Assembly (NCBI GenBank): GCA_934277945.1
Contig: CAKQWA010000003.1
Span: 1-64,000 of the forward strand
DNA length: 64,000 bases
Direction of reading: 5' to 3'
Origin: an uncultured Alphaproteobacteria bacterium
GTDB taxonomy: Bacteria > Pseudomonadota > Alphaproteobacteria > CAAGCB01 > CAG-977
The notes under the pieces were generated by a model. That model saw nothing but the letters and a program-made list of their open reading frames with translations, was not told the origin of the DNA and did no database searches. Below are positions 7,272 to 15,861 of the stretch, one piece after another. How positions within the stretch are numbered: the first letter of the stretch is position 1; every line of letters begins with the position of its first letter. A program made the position numbers and the translations under genes.

Positions 7272-7574
7272 TCATGCGTCGTCGTCGCTTTCTTCGCAAT
7301 CTTTGTATGAAACCAGTTGGATGCAGAATCCGTCGTTCTTTTCGGTTTCGCGCACGGTGCCGAGCAGTTTCGCCATCAATTCGCACGCTTTTAAAACCGT
7401 CGCGCTCTGGTACTCCGTTGCGCCCGTCGGCTGTCCCGATTTGTCCAGCACGGGAGCCGGCACGCGCGCGGTTTCAATGACTTCGCGCACCGTGTCGATC
7501 AGATAGGGAATCATTTCTTCGGGCGTGTATTTTCGCGCTTTTTTCGCCGTCGATTTCTTTATTGCCGCTGTCAT
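7272..7574 (-). CDS. Small protein of unknown function, possibly phage-derived
   Basis: A 100-residue protein with a Lys/Ala-rich N-terminus, a predicted helical core (YTPEEMIPYLIDTVREVIE, then ATVLKACELMAKLLG) and an acidic end. The ACELMAKLLG pattern faintly recalls small terminase subunits, but not enough to name it. The start at 7574 follows AAGGA by 8 bases and a good promoter lies just upstream. It converges with the GNAT gene. Confidence 0.6.
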   Translation of the reverse strand: MTAAIKKSTAKKARKYTPEEMIPYLIDTVREVIETARVPAPVLDKSGQPTGATEYQSATVLKACELMAKLLGTVRETEKNDGFCIQLVSYKDCEESDDDA

Positions 7575-7597
7575 TTTTTCTTTTCCTTTCCGAAAAG

Positions 7598-7626
7598 AAT
7601 TTATCACAAAACGGATTAAATATCAA
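7598..7626 (-). promoter_or_regulatory. Sigma-70 promoter for the 100-aa gene
   Basis: On the minus strand TTGATA and TAAATT are separated by 17 bases, 24 bases upstream of the ATG at 7574. Confidence 0.5.
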
Positions 7627-7638
7627 CAGTTTGTTAAA

Positions 7639-9471
7639 TCAATTTTCGACGGTCGCACGGATGATTTTGCCCCAGATGTCAGAGGGCAGGGAGTTGCCGC
7701 CGACTTTGTTCATCGGCGTTTCGTCGTCGTTGCCGACCCAGACCGCCGCCGTGTAGTCTTGCGTGTAGCCGGCGAACCACGCGTCGCGGTAATTTTGCGT
7801 CGTACCGGTTTTGCCTTTTGCCAAAATTCCCGGAAAAGCCCGTTTTCCCGTGCCTTTCATAATCACGTCAAGCAGAATGTTGTCCAGTTCGGCGATGTAT
7901 TTCGGATTTGTCAGCCGCGCGCGTCCGCTGCCCGTGCGTTCGTACAAAATTTCCCCGTCGGCGTTCTGCACTTCGCTGATGGCGTAGGGGGTGACGCCGT
8001 AGCCGCCGTTCGCCAAAGCCGCGTACGCCGCCGCCACGTCGATGATGCGGGTTTGGCACACGCCGAGGGCGATTGCGCCGCTTTCCTCGCAATCCGACGA
8101 CACGATGCCGAATTTCATCGCCGTTTTTTTGACCTTGCGCACGCCCGTTTCGACGGCGACGCGCACGGCGATTGTGTTGACGGATTTAATCAGCGCGTCG
8201 GCAAGCGTGATTCTGCCGTAGTATTTGCCGGACGCGTTTTTCGGTTTCCAGCCTTTGTATGAAATTTCCCTGTCTTCAAAAACGTCGTTCGGGGAAAAGC
8301 CGTTTTCAAAAGCCGCCAAGTACACGAACGGCTTGATGACGGACCCGATTTGCCGTTTCGCCTGCACCGCGCGGTTAAAGCGGCTTTTTTCGTAATCGAC
8401 GCCTCCCGTCATGGCGGCGACCGCGCCGTCTTTGCGCAAGATGACGGCGGCGGCTTGGGTTGCGTTCATTTTCTTTGTTTCGGGCTTGGCGAACGTGTCG
8501 GCGATGATGCGTCCCAAATTTTTCTGCAAAGACGATTCCATTGTCGTGAACACGATCGCGTCTTCGTCCAGCGCGCCCAGATAATCGTCCAGTTCGCGCA
8601 AAGCCCAGTCGATGAAATACTGCGACGCGCCGCGATTTTTCTTTTTCGGCGCGGATGCCTGACTGACGGCGGCGGCTTTCTGCTTGTCGGAAATGTAGCC
8701 CGCCTTGCGCATCAGGGACAGCACGACGCGCGCGCGCTTGTCGGCGGCTTCGGGATTGTTGAGCGGATTGTACACGGACGGCGCTTTGAGCAGTCCCGCC
8801 AGCACCGCGCTTTCGTACAGGGTCAAATCGGCGGCGGATTTGTCGAAATAGCGTTTCGCCGCGCTTTCAATGCCGTAGCATCCCGCGCCGAAATAAACGC
8901 GGTTCAGGTAGATTGTCAGGATTTTGTCCTTGCTCAAACGGCGTTCCAATTCAAAAGCCAGCAGCATTTCGCGCATTTTGCGGGCGATTGTTTTGTCGGA
9001 CGTCAGAAACAGGTTTTTCGCGACCTGCTGTGTGAGCGTGCTCGCCCCTTGCGCTTTGCGGCGTTTGATTAAATTCACGAGAGCGGCGCGCAGGACGGAT
9101 TTGTAATCGACGCCGCCGTGTTCGTAAAAGCGTCTGTCTTCGGTGGCGACGACGGCGTTGTAAACGTATGACGGCAGATTTTTCAAAACGACGGGCTCGC
9201 CGTAATTGCCGCCGTACACGCTGATCAGTTCGCCGTTCGCGTCCAGCAGTTCGATTTTGGGCGGGCGCGTTTTGGCGGGGGCGTTGTCGATGTCGGGCAG
9301 GGTGAACAGGCAGTACAGCGTGAAAATCGCGAACGCTGCGCCGCCGGTCAGCGACGCGTAATAGGCAGGGCGGAAAAACAGGCGCATCCCAGAAAATCGC
9401 GCCGCGCCGGAAGACGATTCAGGCTCGTTTTCACAAGATTTCGACGGTGCGGAGGCGTTTTTTTTGCTCAT
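7639..9471 (-). CDS. Class A penicillin-binding protein (PBP1A family)
   Basis: A 610-residue bifunctional peptidoglycan synthase. After a cytoplasmic stretch and one membrane segment near residues 35-58, the glycosyltransferase GT51 domain shows ATEDRRFYEHGGVD, GASTLTQQVAKNLFL and ELERRLSKDKILTIYLNRVYF-type motifs. The transpeptidase domain has SVIK (SxxK, active Ser), SVN (SxN) and KTGTT. It polymerises and cross-links glycan strands in the periplasm. It is shorter than E. coli PBP1A, lacking extra loops, but all catalytic motifs are present. The start codon has only a weak ribosome-binding site. Confidence 0.93.
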   Translation of the reverse strand: MSKKNASAPSKSCENEPESSSGAARFSGMRLFFRPAYYASLTGGAAFAIFTLYCLFTLPDIDNAPAKTRPPKIELLDANGELISVYGGNYGEPVVLKNLPSYVYNAVVATEDRRFYEHGGVDYKSVLRAALVNLIKRRKAQGASTLTQQVAKNLFLTSDKTIARKMREMLLAFELERRLSKDKILTIYLNRVYFGAGCYGIESAAKRYFDKSAADLTLYESAVLAGLLKAPSVYNPLNNPEAADKRARVVLSLMRKAGYISDKQKAAAVSQASAPKKKNRGASQYFIDWALRELDDYLGALDEDAIVFTTMESSLQKNLGRIIADTFAKPETKKMNATQAAAVILRKDGAVAAMTGGVDYEKSRFNRAVQAKRQIGSVIKPFVYLAAFENGFSPNDVFEDREISYKGWKPKNASGKYYGRITLADALIKSVNTIAVRVAVETGVRKVKKTAMKFGIVSSDCEESGAIALGVCQTRIIDVAAAYAALANGGYGVTPYAISEVQNADGEILYERTGSGRARLTNPKYIAELDNILLDVIMKGTGKRAFPGILAKGKTGTTQNYRDAWFAGYTQDYTAAVWVGNDDETPMNKVGGNSLPSDIWGKIIRATVEN

Positions 9472-9579
9472 GGACGCGATTTTTCAAAAAAAGACACGTT
9501 TTGTTAATAAATCAGGCACAGAATCGACGATAAGCGTTAAAAGTTTAAATCCGCTTAAAATGTCGTTAAAGGAATGAAG

Positions 9580-9801
9580 ATGTCGGTTCAGGCGAAAAAT
9601 CAAAGGATGCTTTCTTTGGCGGTTGACGGTCCTCTTTACGAACTGTTGAGCGAGCGCGCGGCGGCGAACAAGGAAAGCGTTGCGGACTTAATATCCGGAT
9701 TGTTGGCGGAATCCGTTAAAAACTGGTGCGACTATTGCGACAGTCTGCGGCTGTTGGAAATGGAGGACGAGCGCGTTTGCGTCGTCGACAAGCCCGAATA
9801 A
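9580..9801 (+). CDS. Small protein of unknown function, 73 aa
   Basis: Starts at 9580, 6 bases after AAAGGA; an in-frame ATG at 9574 abuts that site and is unlikely. The pattern of an extended segment RMLSLAVDG followed by two helices (LYELLSERAAA, then VADLISGLLAESVKNW) is compatible with a ribbon-helix-helix DNA-binding fold, but I cannot confirm it. A CDYC pair follows the second helix. A terminator follows. Confidence 0.6.
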   Translation: MSVQAKNQRMLSLAVDGPLYELLSERAAANKESVADLISGLLAESVKNWCDYCDSLRLLEMEDERVCVVDKPE

Positions 9802-9815
9802 ATTTCAAAAAAATG

Positions 9816-9845
9816 AAAAAGCCGGTGCGTTAAACATCGGCTTTT
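9816..9845. terminator. Bidirectional terminator
   Basis: GCCGGTG pairs with CATCGGC (one G-U pair), flanked by A-rich sequence on the left and T-rich on the right. It serves the convergent small genes on both sides. Confidence 0.7.
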
Positions 9846-10053
9846 ACTTTTTTCGCGCTTTGGACGGGTCGAATTTTTCCCATTCGGGCGGCGGCGTCAT
9901 GGATATCTTGTTGTCGTATTCGTAAACCATAATGCCGTTGATTGAAAAAACGTTCGGAATCCCCAGCCGCCGATTTTCCTCTTGCGCCTCTCTGGATGAT
10001 TCTGCGGCTAATTTGGACAGCCTTATCAGCATTTCGCGCATTTTGTCAGTCAT
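9844..10053 (-). CDS. Small protein of unknown function, 69 aa
   Basis: A helical N-terminus (MREMLIRLSKLAAESSREAQEENRRL) leads into GIPNVFSINGIMVYEYDNKI, a short beta-hairpin-like segment, and a basic end. A ribosome-binding site AGGAG lies 10 bases before the ATG. I do not recognise the family. It overlaps the shared terminator by its stop codon. Confidence 0.55.
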   Translation of the reverse strand: MTDKMREMLIRLSKLAAESSREAQEENRRLGIPNVFSINGIMVYEYDNKISMTPPPEWEKFDPSKARKK

Positions 10054-10093
10054 GACGGCATTTCTCCTGAAAGGAAATCCGGATGTGAAAAAT

Positions 10094-10124
10094 AAAAAGT
10101 GCAGGGGGTGAACTCTGCACTTTT
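10094..10124 (-). terminator. Terminator after rpoD
   Basis: AAAGTGCAG pairs with CTGCACTTT over a 10-base loop, with a T-rich tail on the minus strand; the rpoD stop codon is 11 bases upstream. Confidence 0.75.
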
Positions 10125-10135
10125 CGTTTGATTGC

Positions 10136-12298
10136 TTACACGCTGTCGAGGAAACTGCGCAGTTTGCGCGAACGGCTCGGGTGTTTCAATTTGCGCAACG
10201 CTTTCGCTTCGATTTGGCGGATGCGTTCGCGCGTCACCGAAAACTGCTGACCGACTTCTTCCAACGTGTGATCCGTGTTCATGCCGATGCCGAAGCGCAT
10301 ACGCAAGACGCGTTCTTCGCGCGGGGTCAGGCTGGACAGGACGGTCGTGCAGGTCGCGCGCAGATTCGCTTGAATGGCGGCGTCCAGCGGTTGCAACACG
10401 TTTTTGTCTTCGATGAAATCGCCCAGATGATTGTCTTCCTCGTCGCCGACGGGCGTTTCCAAAGAAATCGGTTCTTTGGCGATTTTCAGGACTTTGCGCA
10501 CCTTGTTGACGTCCATGGACAGTTTTTTCGCCAATTCTTCGGGTGTCGGTTCGTGTCCGATTTCGTGCAGCATCTGCCGGCTGGTGCGCACCAGTTTGTT
10601 GATTGTTTCAATCATGTGGACGGGGATGCGGATTGTGCGCGCCTGATCCGCGATCGAGCGCGTAATCGCCTGCCGGATCCACCACGTCGCGTAGGTCGAG
10701 AATTTGTAGCCGCGGCGGTACTCGAATTTGTCCACCGCTTTCATCAAGCCGATGTTGCCTTCCTGAATCAAATCCAGAAATTGCAGACCGCGGTTCGTGT
10801 ATTTTTTCGCAATGGAAATGACCAGACGCAAGTTCGCTTCAATCATTTCCTTTTTGGCGCGCGTGGATTCCTGTTCGCCTTTTTTGACCATGGAGCAAAT
10901 GCGGCGGTATTCCATAATCGGCATGCCGATGTCTTCGGACAGGGCGTTGATGGAGGACTGGATGCCGTCGATTTCCTTGCCGTGCTTTTCGACAAAGAGT
11001 TTCCATTGCTTGCCCGTCAGTTTGTCCAGCCAGCGCGGGTCGATTTCGGCGGCTTTGTACGCGTCCAGAAAGTCCTCGCGCTTGATGCGGCAGTTCAGCG
11101 CCAGACGGAGCAGTTTGCCCTCGAACGACACGAGTTGCTTGTTAAATTCGTTCAGCTGGTCGACCAGTTCTTCAATGCGAATCGGATTCAGGCGGACTTC
11201 TTCCATCATGGAAACAAGTTCGGCTTTCGTTTTTTCAAAATCGTTTTCCGTTTTGGCGGAAACGGGCTTTCCGGCGCGCATGGCTTTCAGCCGCTGATCC
11301 TGAATTTTTTTCAGTTTCTGGTGCTTGGCGGTGATGTTTTCAAACTGTTCCAGCACTTTGGGCATCAAAGACTGTTCCATTTGCGCCAGAGAAACGCTCG
11401 GAGAATCTTCGTCGGAAGCGTCTTCCTCCTCGTCCTGATCCTCATCGGCGGAATCGGCTTCCCCGTCCGTTTCGTCGTCGATCATGTCGTCCGCTTCGCC
11501 GTCGTCGCCGTCTTCCCCGCCGTCGTCGTCATGCGTGAAAGAATTGTCGGAAACGCCGTCGTTTTCATCGTCTTCCTCGTCGTCGAAAGAATCGTCCGTT
11601 TCGACGAAATCGTCGGGCGTTTCGGCGGGCGCGGCGTTCTGCGAGGAGTTTTCAATCGCTTCCTCTTTGGCTTGCGACAACGCGGCGGCGATTTTCGTCG
11701 TCATGCTGTTCGGAATCATTTCGCCGTTTTCGTCGACTTCGCCTTCGGAACCGTAAGTGGCTTCCAAGTCGATGATGTCGCGCAACAGCATTTTGCCCGA
11801 AGACAAGGCGTCGTGCCAACCGGCGAGAGCCTTGATTGTCAGGGAACTTTCGCACAAGCCGCCGATCATTAAATCGCGTCCGGCTTCAATGCGTTTCGCA
11901 ATGGCGGTTTCGCCCTCGCGCGACAAAAGTTCGACCGCGCCCATTTCGCGCAGATACATGCGCACGGGGTCGTCGGTTTTGCTGTTGTCTTCGTCCAAAT
12001 CGACGTCGGCGTCGGAATCGGCGACCAGATCGGTGCCCGTTTCCTGCGCGGCGTCATCGTCGGCGCCTTCCTCGTTTTCAATCATGTTGATTCCCAAATC
12101 GGAAATTTTCGCCATGATGTCTTCGATTTGTTCGGAAGATTCCTTTTCCAGAACGCCGTTCAATTCCGTGTAGGTGATATAGCCGCGCTCTTGTCCTTTT
12201 TTAATCAGCTTTTTCAGCCCCGCGCCCAGCGTATCCGTCGGTTCGTCTTCGGAATTTTCGTTGGACATCAATTCTTCATCGGTATCAGAATGGCTCAT
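10136..12298 (-). CDS. rpoD: RNA polymerase primary sigma factor
   Basis: A 720-residue housekeeping sigma-70 factor. Region 1.1 lies at about residues 23-75, DPVRMYLREMG (region 1.2) near 110, a long non-conserved region follows, then regions 2-4: ANLRLVISIAKKYTNRG, QEGNIGLMKAVDKFEYRRG, the YATWWIRQAITR element and a C-terminal TRERIRQIEAKALRKLKHP helix-turn-helix for the -35 box. The non-conserved region carries an unusually long Asp/Glu tract at residues 228-298. The start at 12298 is set by AGAGGA 8 bases upstream, not the ATG at 12328. It lies downstream of dnaG as in many bacteria, with its own promoter in between. Confidence 0.97.
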   Translation of the reverse strand: MSHSDTDEELMSNENSEDEPTDTLGAGLKKLIKKGQERGYITYTELNGVLEKESSEQIEDIMAKISDLGINMIENEEGADDDAAQETGTDLVADSDADVDLDEDNSKTDDPVRMYLREMGAVELLSREGETAIAKRIEAGRDLMIGGLCESSLTIKALAGWHDALSSGKMLLRDIIDLEATYGSEGEVDENGEMIPNSMTTKIAAALSQAKEEAIENSSQNAAPAETPDDFVETDDSFDDEEDDENDGVSDNSFTHDDDGGEDGDDGEADDMIDDETDGEADSADEDQDEEEDASDEDSPSVSLAQMEQSLMPKVLEQFENITAKHQKLKKIQDQRLKAMRAGKPVSAKTENDFEKTKAELVSMMEEVRLNPIRIEELVDQLNEFNKQLVSFEGKLLRLALNCRIKREDFLDAYKAAEIDPRWLDKLTGKQWKLFVEKHGKEIDGIQSSINALSEDIGMPIMEYRRICSMVKKGEQESTRAKKEMIEANLRLVISIAKKYTNRGLQFLDLIQEGNIGLMKAVDKFEYRRGYKFSTYATWWIRQAITRSIADQARTIRIPVHMIETINKLVRTSRQMLHEIGHEPTPEELAKKLSMDVNKVRKVLKIAKEPISLETPVGDEEDNHLGDFIEDKNVLQPLDAAIQANLRATCTTVLSSLTPREERVLRMRFGIGMNTDHTLEEVGQQFSVTRERIRQIEAKALRKLKHPSRSRKLRSFLDSV

Positions 12299-12375
12299 GC
12301 GGCATATTCCTCTTGTAGATAAATGCATACTCTCGAACGGCGCGAACCGTCGAGCGTAAAGTCAGACGGACTGAA

Positions 12376-12403
12376 ATTATATGTAAAAATGCAAAAAAGT
12401 CAA
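12376..12403 (-). promoter_or_regulatory. Strong sigma-70 promoter for rpoD
   Basis: On the minus strand TTGACT and a perfect TATAAT are separated by 16 bases, between the dnaG stop and rpoD. The leader would be about 70 bases. Confidence 0.7.
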
Positions 12404-12429
12404 TGAAATAAAATAAAGTCGCGGGATTG

Positions 12430-14238
12430 TCACATTTTTTGATATTCGGCGCGCAAGGTTTGATATTGCCGCCATAATTCCGCCGCCTGATCTTCGGGCG
12501 CGTTCAGCATCCGGCGCGACAGGGCGTCCATTTCCTCTTTCAAGCCGTTTTTGGCGAAAGATTTCAGCCGCAGGACGAAATCTTCGCGGATGTCCGCCGA
12601 AAACGACCGCTTGTTCAACAATTCCAGATGCTCTTTCAAATCGGCGTAGACGTAACCGAATCCGTTTGTCTGCAAATAGGCGCGCAGATCGCTTTCCGCA
12701 ATGTCCGGATTGTCGCCCAGCGCGTTCAGCGCGGCGCGGAACACGGCGGCGAATTTTTCCTGCGCCGGAATGTACTCCGCCAAATCCTCGACGAATTCGG
12801 AAGCCGTCTGCGGAAATTTCAGCATATACGCCAACAGCATCAGTCTGTCCGCGTTTTCCAAATCGGGCTTCGGCGGCGGTTCGGCGGACGCGAAAGCAAA
12901 GGAGGAAGCGCGCGGGGCGTAGGTTTTGCCGCCGCTTGTTTTGCGCGTCTGCACGGGCGGCTGAATCCGGTTGAGTTCCCAGATTTTTTTCTTCCAGTCC
13001 TGCTTGTAGAAGTTGCGCACGGTCGGGTCGGCGATTTTGCCCGCCGCGTCCGTCAGACGCTTTTCCAAATCCGCCATGCGTTCGGGCGTGTCCGTCGGCT
13101 TTTCGGCGTACAGGTGCCGCCATAAAAATTCGGACAGGGACAGGCTTTTCGTTTTGACGATTTCCTCAAAAGCGAACTTTCCCTGCGCTTTGACGAATTC
13201 GTCGGGGTCTTTGTATCCGTCCGGCGTAAAGACGAAAGAGAGCGATTTGCCGGCTTTTAAAAGCGGCAAAGCGCGGTCGCAGGCGCGAAAGGCGGCTTTG
13301 TGTCCCGCGCCGTCGTTGTCGAAGCACAACACGGGTTCGTTCGCGCTTTTCCACATGATTTCTATCTGGTTTTCGGTCAAAGCGGTGCCGAGCGGCGCGA
13401 CGGCATAGTTGACTCCGGCGGCGTGCAGGGAAATCGCGTCCATGTAGCCCTCGACGGCGATGATTTTGTTTTCGCGGCGCACGGCGTCGGCGGCGAAATT
13501 GAACGCGAACAGGCAGTGCCGCTTTGAAAACAGCGCGCTTTCGGGCGAATTCAGATACTTCGGCTCGGCTTTTTCAATGACGCGCCCGCCGAAAGCGATG
13601 ACGCGGTTTTTCTTGTCCATAATGGGAAAAATGACGCGTTCGCGGAAATAGTCGAAATAGCCTTTGTCGTCGGTCGACTGTCCCAGCACGCCGGCTTCTT
13701 TCGCCAAAGCAGGCGGAATCTGCAAATCGTTCAGATAAGTTCTCAACCGGTTGCCGAAACTGGCGAATCCCAAGCGGAATTTCTTGATGATTTCGGGCGA
13801 CAGACCGCGCTCCTGCAAATACAGAAGCCCGCGCTGACCGATCGGCGAATTGAGCAGTTGATTGTGGTAATAGGCGCAGGTTTTTTCCAAAATGTCGTAC
13901 AGGACTTCGCGCTTTTTCGCTTCCTCGCGCTCTTTCGGCGACCCTTTCGGCAGTTCCAGCCCCGCCAAAGCCGCCAGTCGTTCGACGGTTTCGGGAAAGG
14001 ACAGTTTTTCGTATTCCTGCACGAAGCGGATGATGTCGCCGTGCGCGCCGCAGCCGAAGCAGTGATAATAGCCGCGTTCGTCGCTGACGGAAAAAGAGGG
14101 CGTTTTTTCGCGGTGGAACGGACAGCACGCCCAGAATTCACGCCCTTTCCGGTGCAGTTTGACAAACTTGCCGACGTAATCGACAAGCGACAATCTCGCC
14201 CGTATTTCGTCCAGAAAGGGTTGCGTGAATTCAGCCAT
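12430..14238 (-). CDS. dnaG: DNA primase
   Basis: A 602-residue primase that makes RNA primers for DNA replication. The N-terminal zinc-binding domain shows CPFHREKTPSF and YYHCFGCGAHGD. The catalytic core follows with the TOPRIM signature VEGYMDAI near residue 262 and DNDGAGHKAAFRA near 308. A C-terminal helical part would bind DnaB helicase. Length is normal for the family. It follows yqeY by 18 bases and precedes rpoD. Confidence 0.97.
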   Translation of the reverse strand: MAEFTQPFLDEIRARLSLVDYVGKFVKLHRKGREFWACCPFHREKTPSFSVSDERGYYHCFGCGAHGDIIRFVQEYEKLSFPETVERLAALAGLELPKGSPKEREEAKKREVLYDILEKTCAYYHNQLLNSPIGQRGLLYLQERGLSPEIIKKFRLGFASFGNRLRTYLNDLQIPPALAKEAGVLGQSTDDKGYFDYFRERVIFPIMDKKNRVIAFGGRVIEKAEPKYLNSPESALFSKRHCLFAFNFAADAVRRENKIIAVEGYMDAISLHAAGVNYAVAPLGTALTENQIEIMWKSANEPVLCFDNDGAGHKAAFRACDRALPLLKAGKSLSFVFTPDGYKDPDEFVKAQGKFAFEEIVKTKSLSLSEFLWRHLYAEKPTDTPERMADLEKRLTDAAGKIADPTVRNFYKQDWKKKIWELNRIQPPVQTRKTSGGKTYAPRASSFAFASAEPPPKPDLENADRLMLLAYMLKFPQTASEFVEDLAEYIPAQEKFAAVFRAALNALGDNPDIAESDLRAYLQTNGFGYVYADLKEHLELLNKRSFSADIREDFVLRLKSFAKNGLKEEMDALSRRMLNAPEDQAAELWRQYQTLRAEYQKM

Positions 14239-14256
14239 GATGCGCGTTAAGCCGCG

Positions 14257-14718
14257 TTACGCGTTCGCCAAAGCGGATTTGACGGCGACGGAAGCCTGTC
14301 CGAAATCCATTTGTCCGGCGTATTTTTCGCGCAGAGCCGCCATGACTTTGCCCATGTCGCGCATGCCCGCCGCGCCCGTTTCGGCGATGACGGCGCGAAT
14401 GGCTTCGTTCGTTTCGTCCGCGCTCATCTGACGGGGCATGAACGATTGGATGATGTCGATTTCGCCCTGTTCGCCGGCGACCAGATCCGCGCGTCCGCCT
14501 TTTTGGTACAGTTCGATGCTTTCGCGGCGCTGTTTGACCATGGTTTGAAGCAGGGACAAAATGTCGTCGTTGGTGATCAATCCGTCTTTCGCCGTGCCGC
14601 GCGACGCGATGTCGCGTTCTTTGATTGCGGCGAGAATCAGGCGCAGGGTGGAGATTTTTTTGGTGTCTTTGGCAAGCATCGCCTCTTTCAAAGCGTCTTT
14701 AATTTGCTCTCTTAACAT
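14257..14718 (-). CDS. yqeY: GatB/YqeY domain protein
   Basis: A 153-residue helical protein of the YqeY family, related to the C-terminal tRNA-contacting domain of GatB. Typical segments are TLRLILAAIKERDI, YQKGGRADLV, EIDIIQSFMPRQMS and the final GQASVAVKSALA. The biochemical role of stand-alone YqeY is unsettled. It is the first gene of the yqeY-dnaG-rpoD group, an order common in alphaproteobacteria, and is divergent from greA. Confidence 0.93.
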   Translation of the reverse strand: MLREQIKDALKEAMLAKDTKKISTLRLILAAIKERDIASRGTAKDGLITNDDILSLLQTMVKQRRESIELYQKGGRADLVAGEQGEIDIIQSFMPRQMSADETNEAIRAVIAETGAAGMRDMGKVMAALREKYAGQMDFGQASVAVKSALANA

Positions 14719-14796
14719 AATGAGGTTTCCCGTAAGTTGATTTGAATTTCAGAAAGCAAAGCACGTTTTTGAGTCTTTTTCAAGTAAGTTTTAGGC

Positions 14797-14825
14797 TTGA
14801 AGAACGCGGGCAAGCCTTGTATGAT
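14797..14825 (+). promoter_or_regulatory. Sigma-70 promoter for greA
   Basis: TTGAAG (14797-14802) and TATGAT (14820-14825) are separated by 17 bases. Transcription would start near 14832, about 75 bases before the greA start. Confidence 0.6.
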
Positions 14826-14906
14826 GGGCGCAACAGTCAAACCGGAGCGGCGAAAGGGGGACTTTCGGCGCGGCGGTGTTTTCATATTTTGAAAGGCAGG
14901 CATGAC

Positions 14907-15380
14907 ATGGATAAAATCCCCATGACGAAAAAAGGATACGAGGCGGTTCAGGAAGAATTGAAAAATTTGAAAAACGTCGAACGTCCCGCCATTATCGCGG
15001 CGATTGCGGAAGCCCGAGCGCACGGCGATTTGTCCGAAAACGCCGAATATCACGCCGCGAAGGAAAAACAGAGTTTCATCGAGGGGCGCATTCAGGAACT
15101 GGAAGGCGCGATCGGCTGCGCGCAGGTCGTCGACGTGGCGGCGCTGTCGGGCGACAGAGTCGTTTTCGGCGCGACCGTCGAACTGTTTGATGTCGATACG
15201 GAAGCGGAATCCACATACCAGATTGTCGGTCAGTACGAGGCGGATTTGGAAAAAGGGCGCATTTCCGTGCTTTCGCCGCTTGCCCGCGCGCTGATCGGCA
15301 AAAGCGTCGGGGACGAAACGCACGTCGCTTCCCCCAACGGCGGCAAAACGTATGAAATTATGAACGTGAAATATGTCTGA
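14907..15380 (+). CDS. greA: Transcription elongation factor GreA
   Basis: A 157-residue GreA. The N-terminal coiled coil carries the tip motif HGDLSENAEYHAAKE, whose acidic residues enter the polymerase secondary channel and promote cleavage of backtracked RNA. The C-terminal FKBP-like domain ends SPLARALIGKSVGD and an edge strand. The start at 14907 matches the normal GreA N-terminus; an open frame extends further upstream without family similarity. It overlaps the next gene by 8 bases, an unusual coupling to a lipid-transport gene. Confidence 0.95.
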   Translation: MDKIPMTKKGYEAVQEELKNLKNVERPAIIAAIAEARAHGDLSENAEYHAAKEKQSFIEGRIQELEGAIGCAQVVDVAALSGDRVVFGATVELFDVDTEAESTYQIVGQYEADLEKGRISVLSPLARALIGKSVGDETHVASPNGGKTYEIMNVKYV

Positions 15381-15861
15381 CAGATTATCGGCAAGGGAAC
15401 GCAGGGAATTGGCGGCGGGCGCGGTGTTTTTCGCGCTGTTCGTCGCGCTGATGGCGTTTGTCGGGTCGCGCCAGACGATTTCGTCGCGCGAGGCGGGGAC
15501 GTATCTGCTTAACGCCAGATTCAACGTCGTGGACGGTCTGGGCGTCGGCGCGCCCGTGCGCGTGGCGGGCATCCGCGTCGGCAGCGTCATTTCCCAACGG
15601 CTTGACGACTCGTTCGGCGTCGTCGTGACCATGAGCGTGTCGAAAAACGTCCGCCTGCCCGAAGACACGGGCGCGTCGATTCAATCGACCAGTTTTATCG
15701 GCGCGAAGTACATCGAACTGTCCCCCGGCGGTTCGGACGAATATCTTGAAAACGGCGGAGACATTTCCTTTACGGAAGATTCAATCAACATCGTGTCCAT
15801 GATTGACAAAGTGCTGTCCATGGCGAAAAGCAAAAAAGAAAAGGCGCAGGTGACGCAATGA
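15373..15861 (+). CDS. MlaD-type MCE-domain protein, copy 1
   Basis: A 162-residue inner-membrane-anchored periplasmic protein with a membrane helix at about 14-32 and an MCE domain after it (VVDGLGVGAPVRVAGIRVG, later IGAKYIELSPGG). MCE proteins form rings that move phospholipids between inner and outer membranes; MlaD is the ring of the MlaFEDB transporter. No mlaE or mlaF lies in the window. It overlaps the next MCE gene by 4 bases, so both are made together. Confidence 0.85.
   Translation: MSDRLSARERRELAAGAVFFALFVALMAFVGSRQTISSREAGTYLLNARFNVVDGLGVGAPVRVAGIRVGSVISQRLDDSFGVVVTMSVSKNVRLPEDTGASIQSTSFIGAKYIELSPGGSDEYLENGGDISFTEDSINIVSMIDKVLSMAKSKKEKAQVTQ

Noticed and set aside
10181..11872. 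A 563-codon plus-strand frame rich in Phe
   Set aside because: It is antisense to rpoD; the Phe richness simply mirrors Lys/Glu codons on the other strand.
15385..15684. Arg-rich minus-strand small protein
   Set aside because: It is antisense to the first mlaD-like gene and has no start signal.
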